Source: Planctomycetota bacterium
GTDB lineage: Bacteria > Planctomycetota > Uabimicrobiia > Uabimicrobiales > Uabimicrobiaceae
Reading direction: 5' to 3'
DNA length: 51,678 nt
NCBI GenBank assembly: GCA_029260735.1
Contig: JAJDCR010000123.1
Coordinates: forward strand, 1-51,678
Position 1 is the stretch's first letter; every line of letters begins with the position of its first letter. The notes beneath the pieces were generated by a model. It did not search any database. It worked only from the letters and a program-made list of their open reading frames with translations, and was not told the DNA's origin. The translations under genes were made by a program, and so were the position numbers. Below, piece by piece: positions 33,620 through 42,223 of the stretch.

Positions 33620-34536
33620 AAATAAAGGCCCTGATATTCGTTTTATTTCTTTTTTCTTCCTTTACCTGGGCCGATTGGGTATGGACTTCTGAAACCGGTT
33701 GGATTAATACAAGATACAATCCACGAGGAAATGCCCAAAGTATCCTAGAGAGCGGACAAAAGCAAAGAGAGCAGAAGCGTCCTAGGCAAGCAGTAGATGA
33801 TTTTAGTTTAGTTTTTGAAAACTACCCAAATACTCCCGAAGCGGAAAAATCTCTTTGGTTAGCAGCCGAAACAGAGTATGAGTCAAATAGATTCTATGAG
33901 GCCCATCTCCTTTATGAAAAGTACTTAAGTCGCTACCCTGGAACAAATAAACGACCTCAAGTTTTAGAGAGACAATACAAAATTGGTTCTGGTCTCATTC
34001 GCTCCGAGGACAATGAAACTCAAGAGGCCGGAGTTGATATTTTGGCTAAAATTATCCAAGCTTCTCCTTATGCGGTTTTTTCAGATGATGCTGTTATTAC
34101 AATTGCTAATTATTACTTCAAAAAAGAAATGTTCTTAGAAGCGGAAGAGTCGTATACCAAGCTTGTAAAAGAATATCCTAAAAGTGAATGGCACGGTTTT
34201 GCTCAATACCAAACAGCAATGTGTTCATTAAAAAGATTTCGAGGTTTATATTATGATCCCGAACCTCTTCGTTTAGCTGAAGAAAAGCTAGGAAAGTACT
34301 TCTCTGATCATAAAGACGGTACTCAAGCTGAGAGTGCTATCAAAAAAAGAGGAGAGGTGCGAGGAAAACTAGCTGAAAAAGAATGGCAAACAGCTCTCTA
34401 CTATTTAAATAAAGACCAGGTTCTCTCTGCCAGAATTTACTTACGCCATATTGTTAAAAAATTTCCAGAAACTCAGATGGCTCGAAAAGCTCAGCTCAAG
34501 TTGAATATTCTTAAAAGTCAGGGTAAAATTAAGTGA
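33616..34536 (+). CDS. BamD/YbgF-like TPR outer-membrane assembly protein
   Basis: 306 residues; the ATG overlaps the recO stop, with AAAGGTG upstream. A signal peptide (MKIKALIFVLFLFSSFTWA) is followed by WVWTSETGWIN and by TPR-like repeats: PRQAVDDFSLVFENYPNTPEA, EAHLLYEKYLSRYPG, LEAEESYTKLVKEYPKSEW, and a last SARIYLRHIVKKFPET. BamD is the TPR lipoprotein of the outer-membrane protein insertion complex; here no lipobox cysteine follows the signal sequence, so it is either soluble or held by partners. Genes for LptE-like and CorC-like proteins alongside favour an envelope role. It could equally be a CpoB/YbgF-type TPR protein. Confidence 0.75.
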   Translation: MKIKALIFVLFLFSSFTWADWVWTSETGWINTRYNPRGNAQSILESGQKQREQKRPRQAVDDFSLVFENYPNTPEAEKSLWLAAETEYESNRFYEAHLLYEKYLSRYPGTNKRPQVLERQYKIGSGLIRSEDNETQEAGVDILAKIIQASPYAVFSDDAVITIANYYFKKEMFLEAEESYTKLVKEYPKSEWHGFAQYQTAMCSLKRFRGLYYDPEPLRLAEEKLGKYFSDHKDGTQAESAIKKRGEVRGKLAEKEWQTALYYLNKDQVLSARIYLRHIVKKFPETQMARKAQLKLNILKSQGKIK

Positions 34537-35093
34537 AGTTAAAAAATATTATTTTTCTTATGTTTTTTCTTACTTTTTTTTGTAAGGGATGTGGATATCA
34601 AATGGGAAATTTGACTCCGCCAAACATTCACAGCATCGCAGTCCCTATTTTTCAGAACGACACTCTTTTTCGGGATTTTGAATTTGATTTAACTCAAGCG
34701 GTAGTGGACGAAATTTTAACAAAAACATCTCTTGTTGTTACTGGCGAGGGACAAGCTGACTCTATATTGGTGGGAAGAATTTTGAAAATATCTTTCTCTA
34801 CCATAACAAAAAATGATGAGAGAGAAGCAACCATTTTGGATATCTCTGCTACCGTAGATATTCATTGGCAAAATGCCCGAACAGGTAAAACAATTATTCG
34901 AAGAACATTAACAGAAACGGCAGAAGCTATTGCTGATCGTGGAGAAAATGTAGAGTCGGCCACAGATGAAGCCTTTCAAGATTTAGCTCAAAAAATTGTG
35001 TACAACTTAGAGGGTTCGCCTTTTTCTGAAGTTGAGGTTTTACCAGAGGTAGCTCCTCTGTACGAAAGCAACGAACTAAATTATGGTTACTAA
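34533..35093 (+). CDS. LptE-like lipoprotein (LPS assembly)
   Basis: 186 residues, GTG start overlapping the preceding stop. Hydrophobic signal ending FFCKGCGYQMG: the GCGY motif is where LptE lipoproteins are processed and lipidated. Then IHSIAVPIFQNDTLFRDFEFDLTQAVVDEILTKT, which matches the LptE N-terminal pattern, and a beta-rich body with a last helix (ATDEAFQDLAQKIVYNL). LptE plugs the LptD channel that places LPS in the outer membrane, so its presence argues for a diderm envelope. The tail after residue 160 is acidic and unconserved. Confidence 0.82.
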   Translation: MKLKNIIFLMFFLTFFCKGCGYQMGNLTPPNIHSIAVPIFQNDTLFRDFEFDLTQAVVDEILTKTSLVVTGEGQADSILVGRILKISFSTITKNDEREATILDISATVDIHWQNARTGKTIIRRTLTETAEAIADRGENVESATDEAFQDLAQKIVYNLEGSPFSEVEVLPEVAPLYESNELNYGY

Positions 35094-35144
35094 GTCGGTC
35101 GTCAAAATACCTCTTTGATCCGCTAATTTGGGATATGAAAAAAG

Positions 35145-35987
35145 ATGGAGTGGTTACGAGCAGCTATTGAAATTTTTCTTTTCTTCCTAGTTTTTTATTT
35201 CATCATCCGTTCTTTAGAAGGAACTCAGGGAGAAGGAATTATTGTTGGTTATGTTTTTCTCTTTATTTTGTTTTTTGCTGTGTTAATGGTAATTGCTCGG
35301 TATTTTTCTTTAGAGGTGGTAGAGTATTTTCTTTCTTACTCTCTCAACATATATTTGTTTGCGATTGTAGTTGTTTTTCAACAGGAAGTACGCACGGGTT
35401 TAATCCGCTTAGGGCAATTATTCTTCGGACGAATTTTAGACCGAGATCAACGGCGAGAAAAAGATATAGTTGAGGCAGTAACTACTTTGTGTAGTCACAA
35501 AATTGGCGCTTTGATTGCCATAGAAAAAAATGTAGGCTTAAAAAATTATTTGGAAAAAGGAATTCGTTTAGATGCAACTGTTAGCAAAGAACTTCTTTGT
35601 TCCATTTTTTGGCCCGGTAATCCTCTTCATGATGGTGCTGTTATCATCCAAGGAAACCAAGTGACCGCAGCATCTTGTATTTTACCTCTATCGGACAAAA
35701 GTTTGGCTTCTTTTTTAGGAACAAGACATCGTGCAGCCCTGGGGATTTCCGATGTAACCGATGCTATTGTCATTGCGGTCTCAGAGGAAAGAGGTGAAGC
35801 TACTCTCTGTTATGAGGGCAAAATGATTCAAAATATTTCTTCAAGTAAATTAGAGCAGTTTATTCGCAATGTATTTTTGGACACGGAGTTTTCTTTTAAA
35901 ACTTTTGGAGAAAAGATAAGGGAGAAAACAAAAAAAATGCCCGTTGTCGTCCCTACCACAGAAACAGAGAGAGGAGAGCTCGAGTGA
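35145..35987 (+). CDS. cdaA: CdaA, membrane diadenylate cyclase
   Basis: Makes cyclic di-AMP from two ATP. 280 residues: three membrane helices at the N-terminus (about 5-85), a short coiled segment, and a DisA_N (DAC) domain with the hallmark motifs HDGAVII and GTRHRAALG, plus SEERGEATLCYEG. The 51-nt gap after the LptE-like gene contains no obvious terminator. It is followed, with a 4-nt overlap, by the YbbR-domain regulator CdaR, the classic pair known from Firmicutes. c-di-AMP usually governs potassium and osmotic balance and cell-wall integrity. Confidence 0.95.
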   Translation: MEWLRAAIEIFLFFLVFYFIIRSLEGTQGEGIIVGYVFLFILFFAVLMVIARYFSLEVVEYFLSYSLNIYLFAIVVVFQQEVRTGLIRLGQLFFGRILDRDQRREKDIVEAVTTLCSHKIGALIAIEKNVGLKNYLEKGIRLDATVSKELLCSIFWPGNPLHDGAVIIQGNQVTAASCILPLSDKSLASFLGTRHRAALGISDVTDAIVIAVSEERGEATLCYEGKMIQNISSSKLEQFIRNVFLDTEFSFKTFGEKIREKTKKMPVVVPTTETERGELE

Positions 35988-36721
35988 ATAAAGTTCAAGC
36001 TTCTCTACATGTTTTTTTTTCTGGAAATGCCAAAAGCAAATTGATTGCCTTTACGCTTGCTTTACTTGTGTGGTTTCATGGTAAATCAGAAATTTCTTTT
36101 CATATCAAGGAACGAGTTCCACTAAAAATAGAAGGAAGCTCTCCTCACTTAATGACGCACTTACATGCTGATGAAGCCATTGTTACTTTAAGTGGTCCAA
36201 GAGAAGACTTAACTCGTTTTTTCTTAAAACTCAAATCAGGAAGCTATCCCATAAATAGTTTATCTTTACCATCTGGACAAGATAGCGCAGAAATCACTAT
36301 CCCAGTGGTTGATTTTTTAAACTGCCCTCGAGGAATTAACTTTGTGAGTTCAACGCCTGATAAGGTTAAGCTCACTTTGGTTAGTAGCCAAAGTAAACTA
36401 CTCGAAATTCAACCTAAAATAGTAGGAGAATCCAGCCTCGAATACCAGTTAATAGATGCCCAAAGCATTCCCAGCTTAATCCTAGTTAAAGGGCCCAAAA
36501 AAATTCTTAGCAGAAAAAGATTTGTTGAAACTGAGCTAATTCACCTACCTAAACTAGAGAAAGAAGGAACCTTAGCTATTCCTGCTCGCTTAGAACACAA
36601 ACTTGACAATGCTGAGATTGAGTTTTACACTTCGCGAGAAATCATGATCCATATTAAAATTGGGAGAGCTCCCAGCATTCTCAAAAATACCAAGATCGAA
36701 TCAAGTAATGAACCCAAATAG
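35984..36721 (+). CDS. cdaR: CdaR, YbbR-domain regulator of CdaA
   Basis: 245 residues, GTG start overlapping the cdaA stop. An N-terminal membrane helix (KSKLIAFTLALLVWFHG) is followed by YbbR-type beta domains outside the membrane (e.g. VTLSGPREDLTRFF with a following INFVSSTPDKVKLTL, and a second LILVKGPKKIL unit). CdaR binds CdaA and tunes its activity. Two YbbR repeats are seen, compared with four in Bacillus, so this is a short form. Last gene of the operon. Confidence 0.85.
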   Translation: MNKVQASLHVFFSGNAKSKLIAFTLALLVWFHGKSEISFHIKERVPLKIEGSSPHLMTHLHADEAIVTLSGPREDLTRFFLKLKSGSYPINSLSLPSGQDSAEITIPVVDFLNCPRGINFVSSTPDKVKLTLVSSQSKLLEIQPKIVGESSLEYQLIDAQSIPSLILVKGPKKILSRKRFVETELIHLPKLEKEGTLAIPARLEHKLDNAEIEFYTSREIMIHIKIGRAPSILKNTKIESSNEPK

Positions 36722-36743
36722 ATATATACTGCTTCAGGTTTTC

Positions 36744-36830
36744 TCAATCTTCACTCTTTCCTCCTCCTAGAAAAAACATCACCAAAATTCCCACAAATAA
36801 AATAATTCCTCCGATGATGATGGGGGAAAT
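36744..36830 (-). other. Possible tiny transmembrane ORF lacking a normal start codon
   Basis: Minus strand reads ISPIIIGGIILFVGILVMF, then FLGGGKSED and TGA: a single membrane helix with a short polar tail. No ATG, GTG or TTG precedes the helix (the nearest upstream triplets are ATT-TAC-ATT after a stop) and no ribosome site is seen. It could be a tiny membrane peptide with an ATT start, the tail of a decayed gene, or chance. It occupies part of the 36722-37011 gap; I see no other gene there. Confidence 0.25.
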
Positions 36831-37011
36831 GTAAATTTACAAAAGAAATTGCTTAGTAGGTTCGCTATAGCTTATTTTCTTTAATTTTTTAAATTATTAA
36901 AGTATTGACTAGTCCGAGTAAAAAAACATTCAAAAGGTAGTGTATAGCTGATTTTCCGGGTAATTAAAATAAAAAAATTTCCTTATCCTCATTGACACAT
37001 CTTACCTCGTC

Positions 37012-37040
37012 TTGCTTTGCTAGTACTCTTCCGGTATAAT
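37012..37040 (+). promoter_or_regulatory. Promoter of the pentapeptide gene
   Basis: TTGCTT (37012-37017), 17-nt spacer, perfect TATAAT (37035-37040). The expected start is near 37047, leaving a 44-nt leader with GGAG before ATG 37091. Confidence 0.75.
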
Positions 37041-37090
37041 GGATGATTCGAAGACTCAACTGACCTAGCTGAAAAAAAGGAGTAAGCTGT

Positions 37091-37765
37091 ATGGCAGATG
37101 AAGAACAATTGGAAATACTGAAAGCATCCGTGATGGAAGACAATGATTGCAAAGCGTGGAACAAATGGAGAAAATATAATGCTCCTAGAAGTATGATATT
37201 TTTGCAAGGAGCTAAATTGCAAGGAGCCAACCTGCAAGGAGTTGACTTGCAAGATGCTTACTTAGAAGGAGCGAACCTGGAAGGAACCGACTTGGGGGGG
37301 GCCGATTTGCAAAACGCTAAATTGGCGAAAGCAAACCTGCAAAATGCCGATCTACAACGAGCTAATTTGGAGAACACCTACCTGCTAGGAGCAAACCTGC
37401 AAAGAGCCAACCTAAGAGAAGCCAACCTGCGAGAAGCCAAACTACAGGGAGCGAACCTGCAAGGAGCCAAATTACAAGGAGCCTATCTAAAAGGAGCCTA
37501 CTTGTTAAAAACGGTTTTGGACGGCGCGTTAGTGTATAAAGCAGATATAATTGAGCAAAAAATAAAAGTGCAAACAGCCAAGGGAATTAGATGCACTCAC
37601 CTTGAGCTAGGAAGAAAACCAGGAGACAAGACTCTAAGGTGTGAAAGCCAAGAGCAACTTCAAGAACTAGAAGATTGCCTCGAAAACTGGAAATTAACCC
37701 TGGAAGATCTCTACGAAAAACGAACGAAGGAAGACGTGACAAGACCATACAATTCTGGACTCTGA
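37091..37765 (+). CDS. Pentapeptide-repeat protein
   Basis: 224 residues. After a short N-terminal region (MADEEQLEILKAS...NKWRKYNAPR), residues 36-150 form about 22 A(N/K/D)LxG-type pentapeptides (LQGAKLQGANLQGVDLQDAY and so on), which fold into a four-sided right-handed beta-helix. A non-repeat C-terminal tail of about 70 residues carries two cysteines and charged helices. Such proteins include DNA mimics and kinase-linked scaffolds, but most are uncharacterised; the function here is unknown. No signal peptide. Single gene with its own promoter. Confidence 0.92.
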   Translation: MADEEQLEILKASVMEDNDCKAWNKWRKYNAPRSMIFLQGAKLQGANLQGVDLQDAYLEGANLEGTDLGGADLQNAKLAKANLQNADLQRANLENTYLLGANLQRANLREANLREAKLQGANLQGAKLQGAYLKGAYLLKTVLDGALVYKADIIEQKIKVQTAKGIRCTHLELGRKPGDKTLRCESQEQLQELEDCLENWKLTLEDLYEKRTKEDVTRPYNSGL

Positions 37766-37909
37766 GTTCTGGATTCTCTAAAAAACGCTTAACTTTGCCT
37801 TGTATTAAATCTGAAAAATATACTCTTTTCTCTGCTGAATATAGGTTTTAGGTAGTTCGGTTCCATTTTCTATAACAAATACAGACGAGTACAGACGACA
37901 GGTGAGAAT

Positions 37910-38968
37910 ATGATTAGTATTTACGATGGTAAAGCCTTTGAGCAGTATTTCCGGGAAAAACGTTGGAACCCTCATTTGATTCGAAAAGTTCGCAATGCCT
38001 ATTTTAAAAAACAAAAGGAGGGGAAAGATATTTTTGCTTCTCTTTCTTTGGAGCAGGCGGTCGAATTAGAGAAGGATCTCCAGGTGCATTCCTTGAGCTT
38101 AAAACATCGCTACGATTCTCAAAAAGATGGAGCGATTAAGCTTCTTTTTGAAACGAAGGAAGGCTATTTGATCGAGTCGGTTATCTTGCGCTATGAAAGC
38201 GGAAGAACTAGCTTGTGCCTGTCTTCTCAAGTGGGTTGTGCGGCCAATTGCTCTTTCTGTGCGACGGGTAAGATGAAGGTTGTGCACAATCTTTCGGTGG
38301 GAGAAATTCTCGATCAAGTGGCTTGGGCTCAAAAACTATTGGCTTCCGAAAAAAGACGTGTACGTAATCTCGTTTTTATGGGGATGGGAGAGCCTTTGCA
38401 CAATGAAAGTAACCTTTACTCTGCTCTAGAGGTTTTGCATAGTCCTCAGTTTTTTGATTTGTCTGCTAGGCAAACCATTGTTTCGACCGTAGGAATACCC
38501 GAAAAAATGAAGGCTTTTGGAGATAAATTTCCCCATGTGGGACTAGCTTTGAGTCTTCACAGTGCTCGTCAGGAAGTTCGCGAAAAAATTGTTCCTTTAG
38601 CACGAAAGTATCACCTAGAAGAGCTTAAGGAAGCGATGAAGTATCTTCTAGAAAAGCAAGAGAAGCCTATTATGGTCGAATACTTGATGCTAAAGGGGAT
38701 TAATGACCAGGAAGAGGACTTAGAAGCTTTAAGTTGTTATTTGGAGGGGATTCCCGTTTACATCAACCTTATTCCTTATAATCCAATTGCCTTGGCTCCT
38801 GAGCTAAAAAGCTCTTCTGAGGAAATTAGAAAACAGTTTGCCCAAGTGCTGAAAGACAGGGGATTTCGAGTAGCTCTTCGCTATTCTTTTGGGTCAGATA
38901 TTGAGGCGGCTTGTGGTCAACTGGTTCAATTGAGTAATCGGGAGAGGAAAGCAAGGAGAGTTGATTGA
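37910..38968 (+). CDS. rlmN: RlmN, 23S rRNA/tRNA adenine-C2 methyltransferase
   Basis: Radical-SAM enzyme that methylates C2 of A2503 in 23S rRNA (and A37 in some tRNAs). 352 residues: the 4Fe-4S motif CxxxCxxC in SSQVGCAANCSFCATG, GMGEPLHNE, STVGIPEKM, ALSLHSARQEVREKI, EYLMLKGIND and the C-terminal FGSDIEAACGQL with the resolving cysteine. ATG follows AGGTGAG. I favour RlmN over Cfr because of the conserved housekeeping-type motifs and the absence of resistance-gene context. It stands alone and ends in a hairpin shared with the convergent rpsI. Confidence 0.93.
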   Translation: MISIYDGKAFEQYFREKRWNPHLIRKVRNAYFKKQKEGKDIFASLSLEQAVELEKDLQVHSLSLKHRYDSQKDGAIKLLFETKEGYLIESVILRYESGRTSLCLSSQVGCAANCSFCATGKMKVVHNLSVGEILDQVAWAQKLLASEKRRVRNLVFMGMGEPLHNESNLYSALEVLHSPQFFDLSARQTIVSTVGIPEKMKAFGDKFPHVGLALSLHSARQEVREKIVPLARKYHLEELKEAMKYLLEKQEKPIMVEYLMLKGINDQEEDLEALSCYLEGIPVYINLIPYNPIALAPELKSSSEEIRKQFAQVLKDRGFRVALRYSFGSDIEAACGQLVQLSNRERKARRVD

Positions 38969-38975
38969 GTTTGTT

Positions 38976-39007
38976 AGAAAGGCGAACCCAAGAGAGTTCG
39001 CCTTTCT
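38976..39007. terminator. Hairpin between rlmN and rpsI
   Basis: AGAAAGGCGAAC (38976-38987) and GTTCGCCTTTCT (38996-39007) form a perfect 12-bp stem with an 8-nt loop, 8 nt after the rlmN stop. No long T run follows on either strand, but the position between convergent genes supports a bidirectional terminator. Confidence 0.75.
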
Positions 39008-39044
39008 GAACATATAAAACCAAAAACCACATAGTGGCAGATGC

Positions 39045-39440
39045 TTAGCGTTTGGAAAATTGGAAGCTTTTACGAGCTTTCTTTTTCCCATATTTTTTAC
39101 GCTCACTCATTCGACTATCACGAGTCATATGTCCGTGTTTACGTAGTTTTGCTTCTAGCTCTTCTTCTGCTTTGCAAAGAGCACGAGCAATACCTAGCAT
39201 AATCGCACCAGATTGACCTGTGATTCCACCACCGTTAACGTTGGCGAAAATATCATATTGGTCCATAACACCTGTTGCTTGCAGAGGTGCAAGAACAGCG
39301 TTTTGGTGTTGTTTTATTGTAAAAAAAGCGGTCATGTCTTTTTTGTTGACGATGAATTTTCCACTGCCTTCACATATTCTAACACGAGCTACAGAAGTTT
39401 TTCTTCTACCTGTGCCCCAGATGAATTTTTTTTCACTCAT
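39045..39440 (-). CDS. rpsI: Ribosomal protein S9
   Basis: 131 residues, standard length. GTGRRKTSVARVRI at the start, GGGITGQSGAIMLGIARAL in the middle, TRDSRMSERKKYGKKKARK and the terminal SFQFSKR whose final Lys-Arg reaches the ribosomal P site. Follows rplM by 7 nt, the usual L13-S9 order. Confidence 0.98.
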   Translation of the reverse strand: MSEKKFIWGTGRRKTSVARVRICEGSGKFIVNKKDMTAFFTIKQHQNAVLAPLQATGVMDQYDIFANVNGGGITGQSGAIMLGIARALCKAEEELEAKLRKHGHMTRDSRMSERKKYGKKKARKSFQFSKR

Positions 39441-39447
39441 TTTTTAA

Positions 39448-39891
39448 TTACTCCTTTGCTCCGATAGTTAAAGTCTCTGGGTTTTGAGCGCTATGCGGAT
39501 GCGCAGTACCACAATAAACCTTTAGTTTTTTTAGCATTTGGCGCCCCAGTTTGTTTTTGGGAAGCATACGACGGACTGCTAAAATAACAACTTCCTCGGG
39601 ATGTTTTTTACGTTTTTCCGCAAGGTTCATAGACTTTAAACCACCTGGATAGCCAGAGTAAGTGTAATAAAGTTTTTTCTCTTCTTTTCGTCCTGTTACT
39701 TTTACTTTGTTTGCATTTACGACAATGACGAAGTCGCCAGTATCAACATGCGGAGTGTAGTTAGGACTATGTTTGCCCATCAAAATGGTTGCAATTTGAA
39801 CAGCCATACGTCCCAAGACTTCACCTTCGGCGTCGGCCAAAAACCATTTCTTTTCGATAGAATGGGGTTTTGCCATATAAGTTTTTTGCAC
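39448..39891 (-). CDS. rplM: Ribosomal protein L13
   Basis: 147 residues. Motifs KKWFLADAEGEVLGRMA, ILMGKHSPNYTPHVDTGDFVIVVNA, YYTYSGYPGG and AVRRMLPKNKLGRQML are typical of L13. Start is GTG 39891, with GAGAAGG upstream; the alternative ATG five codons in would remove the conserved KTYxAKP element. Transcribed with rpsI. The upstream gap 39892-40139 holds no gene that I see. Confidence 0.97.
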   Translation of the reverse strand: MQKTYMAKPHSIEKKWFLADAEGEVLGRMAVQIATILMGKHSPNYTPHVDTGDFVIVVNANKVKVTGRKEEKKLYYTYSGYPGGLKSMNLAEKRKKHPEEVVILAVRRMLPKNKLGRQMLKKLKVYCGTAHPHSAQNPETLTIGAKE

Positions 39892-40139
39892 GATTTTTTC
39901 CTTCTCAGTTCAATTAAAGCATTTCACCAATCAATTACTATTCATTATCTAGTTTGTATAAAGTTTAGCGACTTCTTTTTTACAGAACATGACTATGCGC
40001 ACTCAAAGCGCTTTGCTATATTTCATAAAACTAACGATACTAAACAATACTTTATTGATAACATGCCTATCAACATGGATTGCTTTATAAAACTTATTGA
40101 GATTAATTTTTATTACAATAAAAATTAATTCCAATGAGT

Positions 40140-41096
40140 TTAGATCCATTTATGTCGATTGCCTTTTTTGTTATCTTTTCGACGATGACTTTCTCTTCTT
40201 CGTTTTCCATGACGATCTGAGCTTCTATCTTTATTGTCGCTCGATTTCATGGATTTGATGACATTTTCAATACTATATGAATCTTCTGCTACGAGATTCT
40301 CTGAATGTCCAGAGCTACCTTCGTCCCTATTAGTTTCATTTTTTTCGGGCGAACTGTTTTCGCTACTGTTACTTCTTCTACTGCGGTAAGGTCTTCGGTT
40401 AGATGAACCTTCTTCAGAAGAAGCATTTTTCTTTACTACCTTGATAGGAGAAGATTCTTCTTTTTTCTTGGTATGAGTTGGAGTAGAGATGGGAGCGGGA
40501 GTACTAAGAGGAGCAGCAGAATCTTCTTCGAATAGTCCTTGAGTAAAATCTTGGACATCCTGATCCCAAGGATCTTCTCCATCAGAAGAAATGCTATCTT
40601 CTTGCTCTACTTTTTCTTGCTCATCATCATCATCATCATCTTCTTCTTCTTCAAAATCACTATCATCCAATCCATCAAAAGAATCACTGTCTTCATCTTC
40701 TTCTTCATCTTCTTCTACTTCGGTTTCTTCCACTTCTTTGATTTTTTTTACTTCTTCGACTTTTTCCTTTGCTGGAACAAAAGAGCCTGAGCTTTCTTTT
40801 TCAACAGAGGGTTCCGTGAAGTTTTTCAAAGGAGCAGGTATACTTTCTTGTACTTTTATCGGAGGGGCTTCTTTTGTTTCTTCTTGCTCTTCCACTAGTT
40901 GGGATAAAAGGTCAGAAAATTTCTCTCGGGAGGTTTTTCTTTCCTCATCTTTTCGAGAAGAAATTTTTTTGAGTAGCCGTCTTGCTTCCCTCTCGAACTT
41001 GACTTTGCCGCTTTCATTGCTTTCAGTCAACTCTGTCGAAAGGTCATCTTCAACACCTTCTCGCCATTTTTTTACGATATGGGAGATTTGAACCAT
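40140..41096 (-). CDS. Highly charged low-complexity protein
   Basis: 318 residues with no recognised domain. The N-terminal 75 residues are helical and basic/acidic (VKKWREGVEDDL, FEREARRLLKKI). A long acidic centre (EEDEEEDEDSDS, DFEEEEDDDDDDEQEK) is followed by a Ser/Pro-rich stretch and a strongly basic tail (RRPYRSRRSNSS, HGKRRRESHRRKDNKKGN). Such bipolar disordered proteins often bind nucleic acid or act as assembly scaffolds; that is inference. ATG 41096 lies 46 nt after the ExeA-like gene's stop, so probably co-transcribed with it. Confidence 0.75.
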   Translation of the reverse strand: MVQISHIVKKWREGVEDDLSTELTESNESGKVKFEREARRLLKKISSRKDEERKTSREKFSDLLSQLVEEQEETKEAPPIKVQESIPAPLKNFTEPSVEKESSGSFVPAKEKVEEVKKIKEVEETEVEEDEEEDEDSDSFDGLDDSDFEEEEDDDDDDEQEKVEQEDSISSDGEDPWDQDVQDFTQGLFEEDSAAPLSTPAPISTPTHTKKKEESSPIKVVKKNASSEEGSSNRRPYRSRRSNSSENSSPEKNETNRDEGSSGHSENLVAEDSYSIENVIKSMKSSDNKDRSSDRHGKRRRESHRRKDNKKGNRHKWI

Positions 41097-41142
41097 TTAT
41101 AATTCCCTTTTTTCCTGAAAAATTTATTATGTCACAATTCGT

Positions 41143-41967
41143 TTAATATTTGCGACTACCAGAACCGACTCCCCTAAGATCTTCGATTGATTTTTTAACC
41201 AAAGGAACATCTACGACAATACTTGAGTCTCCATAACCAAGAAGGAGAACAAGATCGCATAAGTGATTTATCTGGCGAGGGATACCCCCTGAAAAATTAT
41301 GAATTTCTTTCACTGCGTTAGCTGTAAAAATCTCGCGACTACATCCTGCTTTATCCATTCGGTAGCAGATGTATTCTCCCGTTTCTTCTCTATTGAGATG
41401 CTGAATACGGTGTTGTAAAGAAACTCGCTCCTTAAGGGAAGGAACCTGCCTCAATGTTTGGCGAAAATCTGGCCGCGCAGATAAAATGATGGAAAGAGGA
41501 AATCGTTCAGGAGTTTCGAAGTTGAGTAACAAACGAATTTCTTCTAAGGTCTTTTTGTTTTGAATTAGCTGAGCTTCATCAACAATAAGTATAGTAGTGC
41601 TTCCTTGTTCTGCATTTTGAATAACTAAGGTTTCAATATCTTTTAAAAGCTCAACTTTTGATTTACCTTGATATTCAATACCATATTCGCAAGCAACCTT
41701 TTGTAGAAATTCCATCGGAGTCAAGTCAGGATTTTCAACAAGAGCAACTTGGTATCCTTGTCCTGTCATCTCTCGGAAAAAAGATTTACATAGAAAAGTT
41801 TTTCCACATCCTCCATCTCCTAGAAGGAGCATAAGCCCTTTTGCTTCGGTTACGCTGTACAGAAGACGAATATAGGCTTCTTCATGAGTCTCAGCGTAAA
41901 AGAAATACTTGGGATCTGTGGTATTGCGAAAAGGTTTTTCCTCAAGATTCCAATAAGTTTCGTACAT
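41143..41967 (-). CDS. ExeA/GspA-type AAA ATPase
   Basis: 274 residues. N-terminal YWNLEEKPFRNTTDPKYFF is the ExeA family start; Walker A GDGGCGKT, Walker B ILIVDEAQ, sensor LSARPDFRQTL and the C-terminal SGGIPRQINHLCDLVLL element follow. ExeA-type ATPases help place secretins or drive transposition-related and secretion assembly steps; here the peptidoglycan-binding domain of true ExeA is absent, so this is the short, ATPase-only form common next to type II secretion or pilus genes. None of those genes are adjacent. It has its own promoter at 42175-42203. Confidence 0.88.
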   Translation of the reverse strand: MYETYWNLEEKPFRNTTDPKYFFYAETHEEAYIRLLYSVTEAKGLMLLLGDGGCGKTFLCKSFFREMTGQGYQVALVENPDLTPMEFLQKVACEYGIEYQGKSKVELLKDIETLVIQNAEQGSTTILIVDEAQLIQNKKTLEEIRLLLNFETPERFPLSIILSARPDFRQTLRQVPSLKERVSLQHRIQHLNREETGEYICYRMDKAGCSREIFTANAVKEIHNFSGGIPRQINHLCDLVLLLGYGDSSIVVDVPLVKKSIEDLRGVGSGSRKY

Positions 41968-42139
41968 AGTCCTAGATTAACCTTGTTTAATAGTGTTTTT
42001 GGGAGATGGTTCTTTGACCGGCTCCCTCAAGATTTTGATTGAGCCACAATGATTTATGGCTTTGTAACGTTGGTATGAGTCATCAATATGAGTTATCAGA
42101 TGTTCTCATTACAGCAAAAACAACTTTCCCACGTTGTTT

Positions 42140-42203
42140 CTACTTAAGTAGTAGATAATATTGCTCGCGGCCACAGTGTAATTCAAAATTTGTTTTTTGT
42201 CAA
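42140..42203 (-). promoter_or_regulatory. Promoter and 12-bp palindrome upstream of the ExeA-type gene
   Basis: Minus strand: TTGACA at 42203-42198, 17-nt spacer, TACACT at 42180-42175. Just downstream, CTACTTAAGTAG (42140-42151) is a perfect palindrome in the leader, a candidate operator. The remaining leader to ATG 41967 is about 170 nt with no gene seen. Confidence 0.65.
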
Positions 42204-42223
42204 TACTATAGTTTAGGAAAATT

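Noticed and set aside
40591..41091. Ser-rich plus-strand reading frame of 166 codons
   Set aside because: It is the antisense of the acidic and Ser-rich minus-strand gene, has no ribosome site and is low-complexity only because of that gene.
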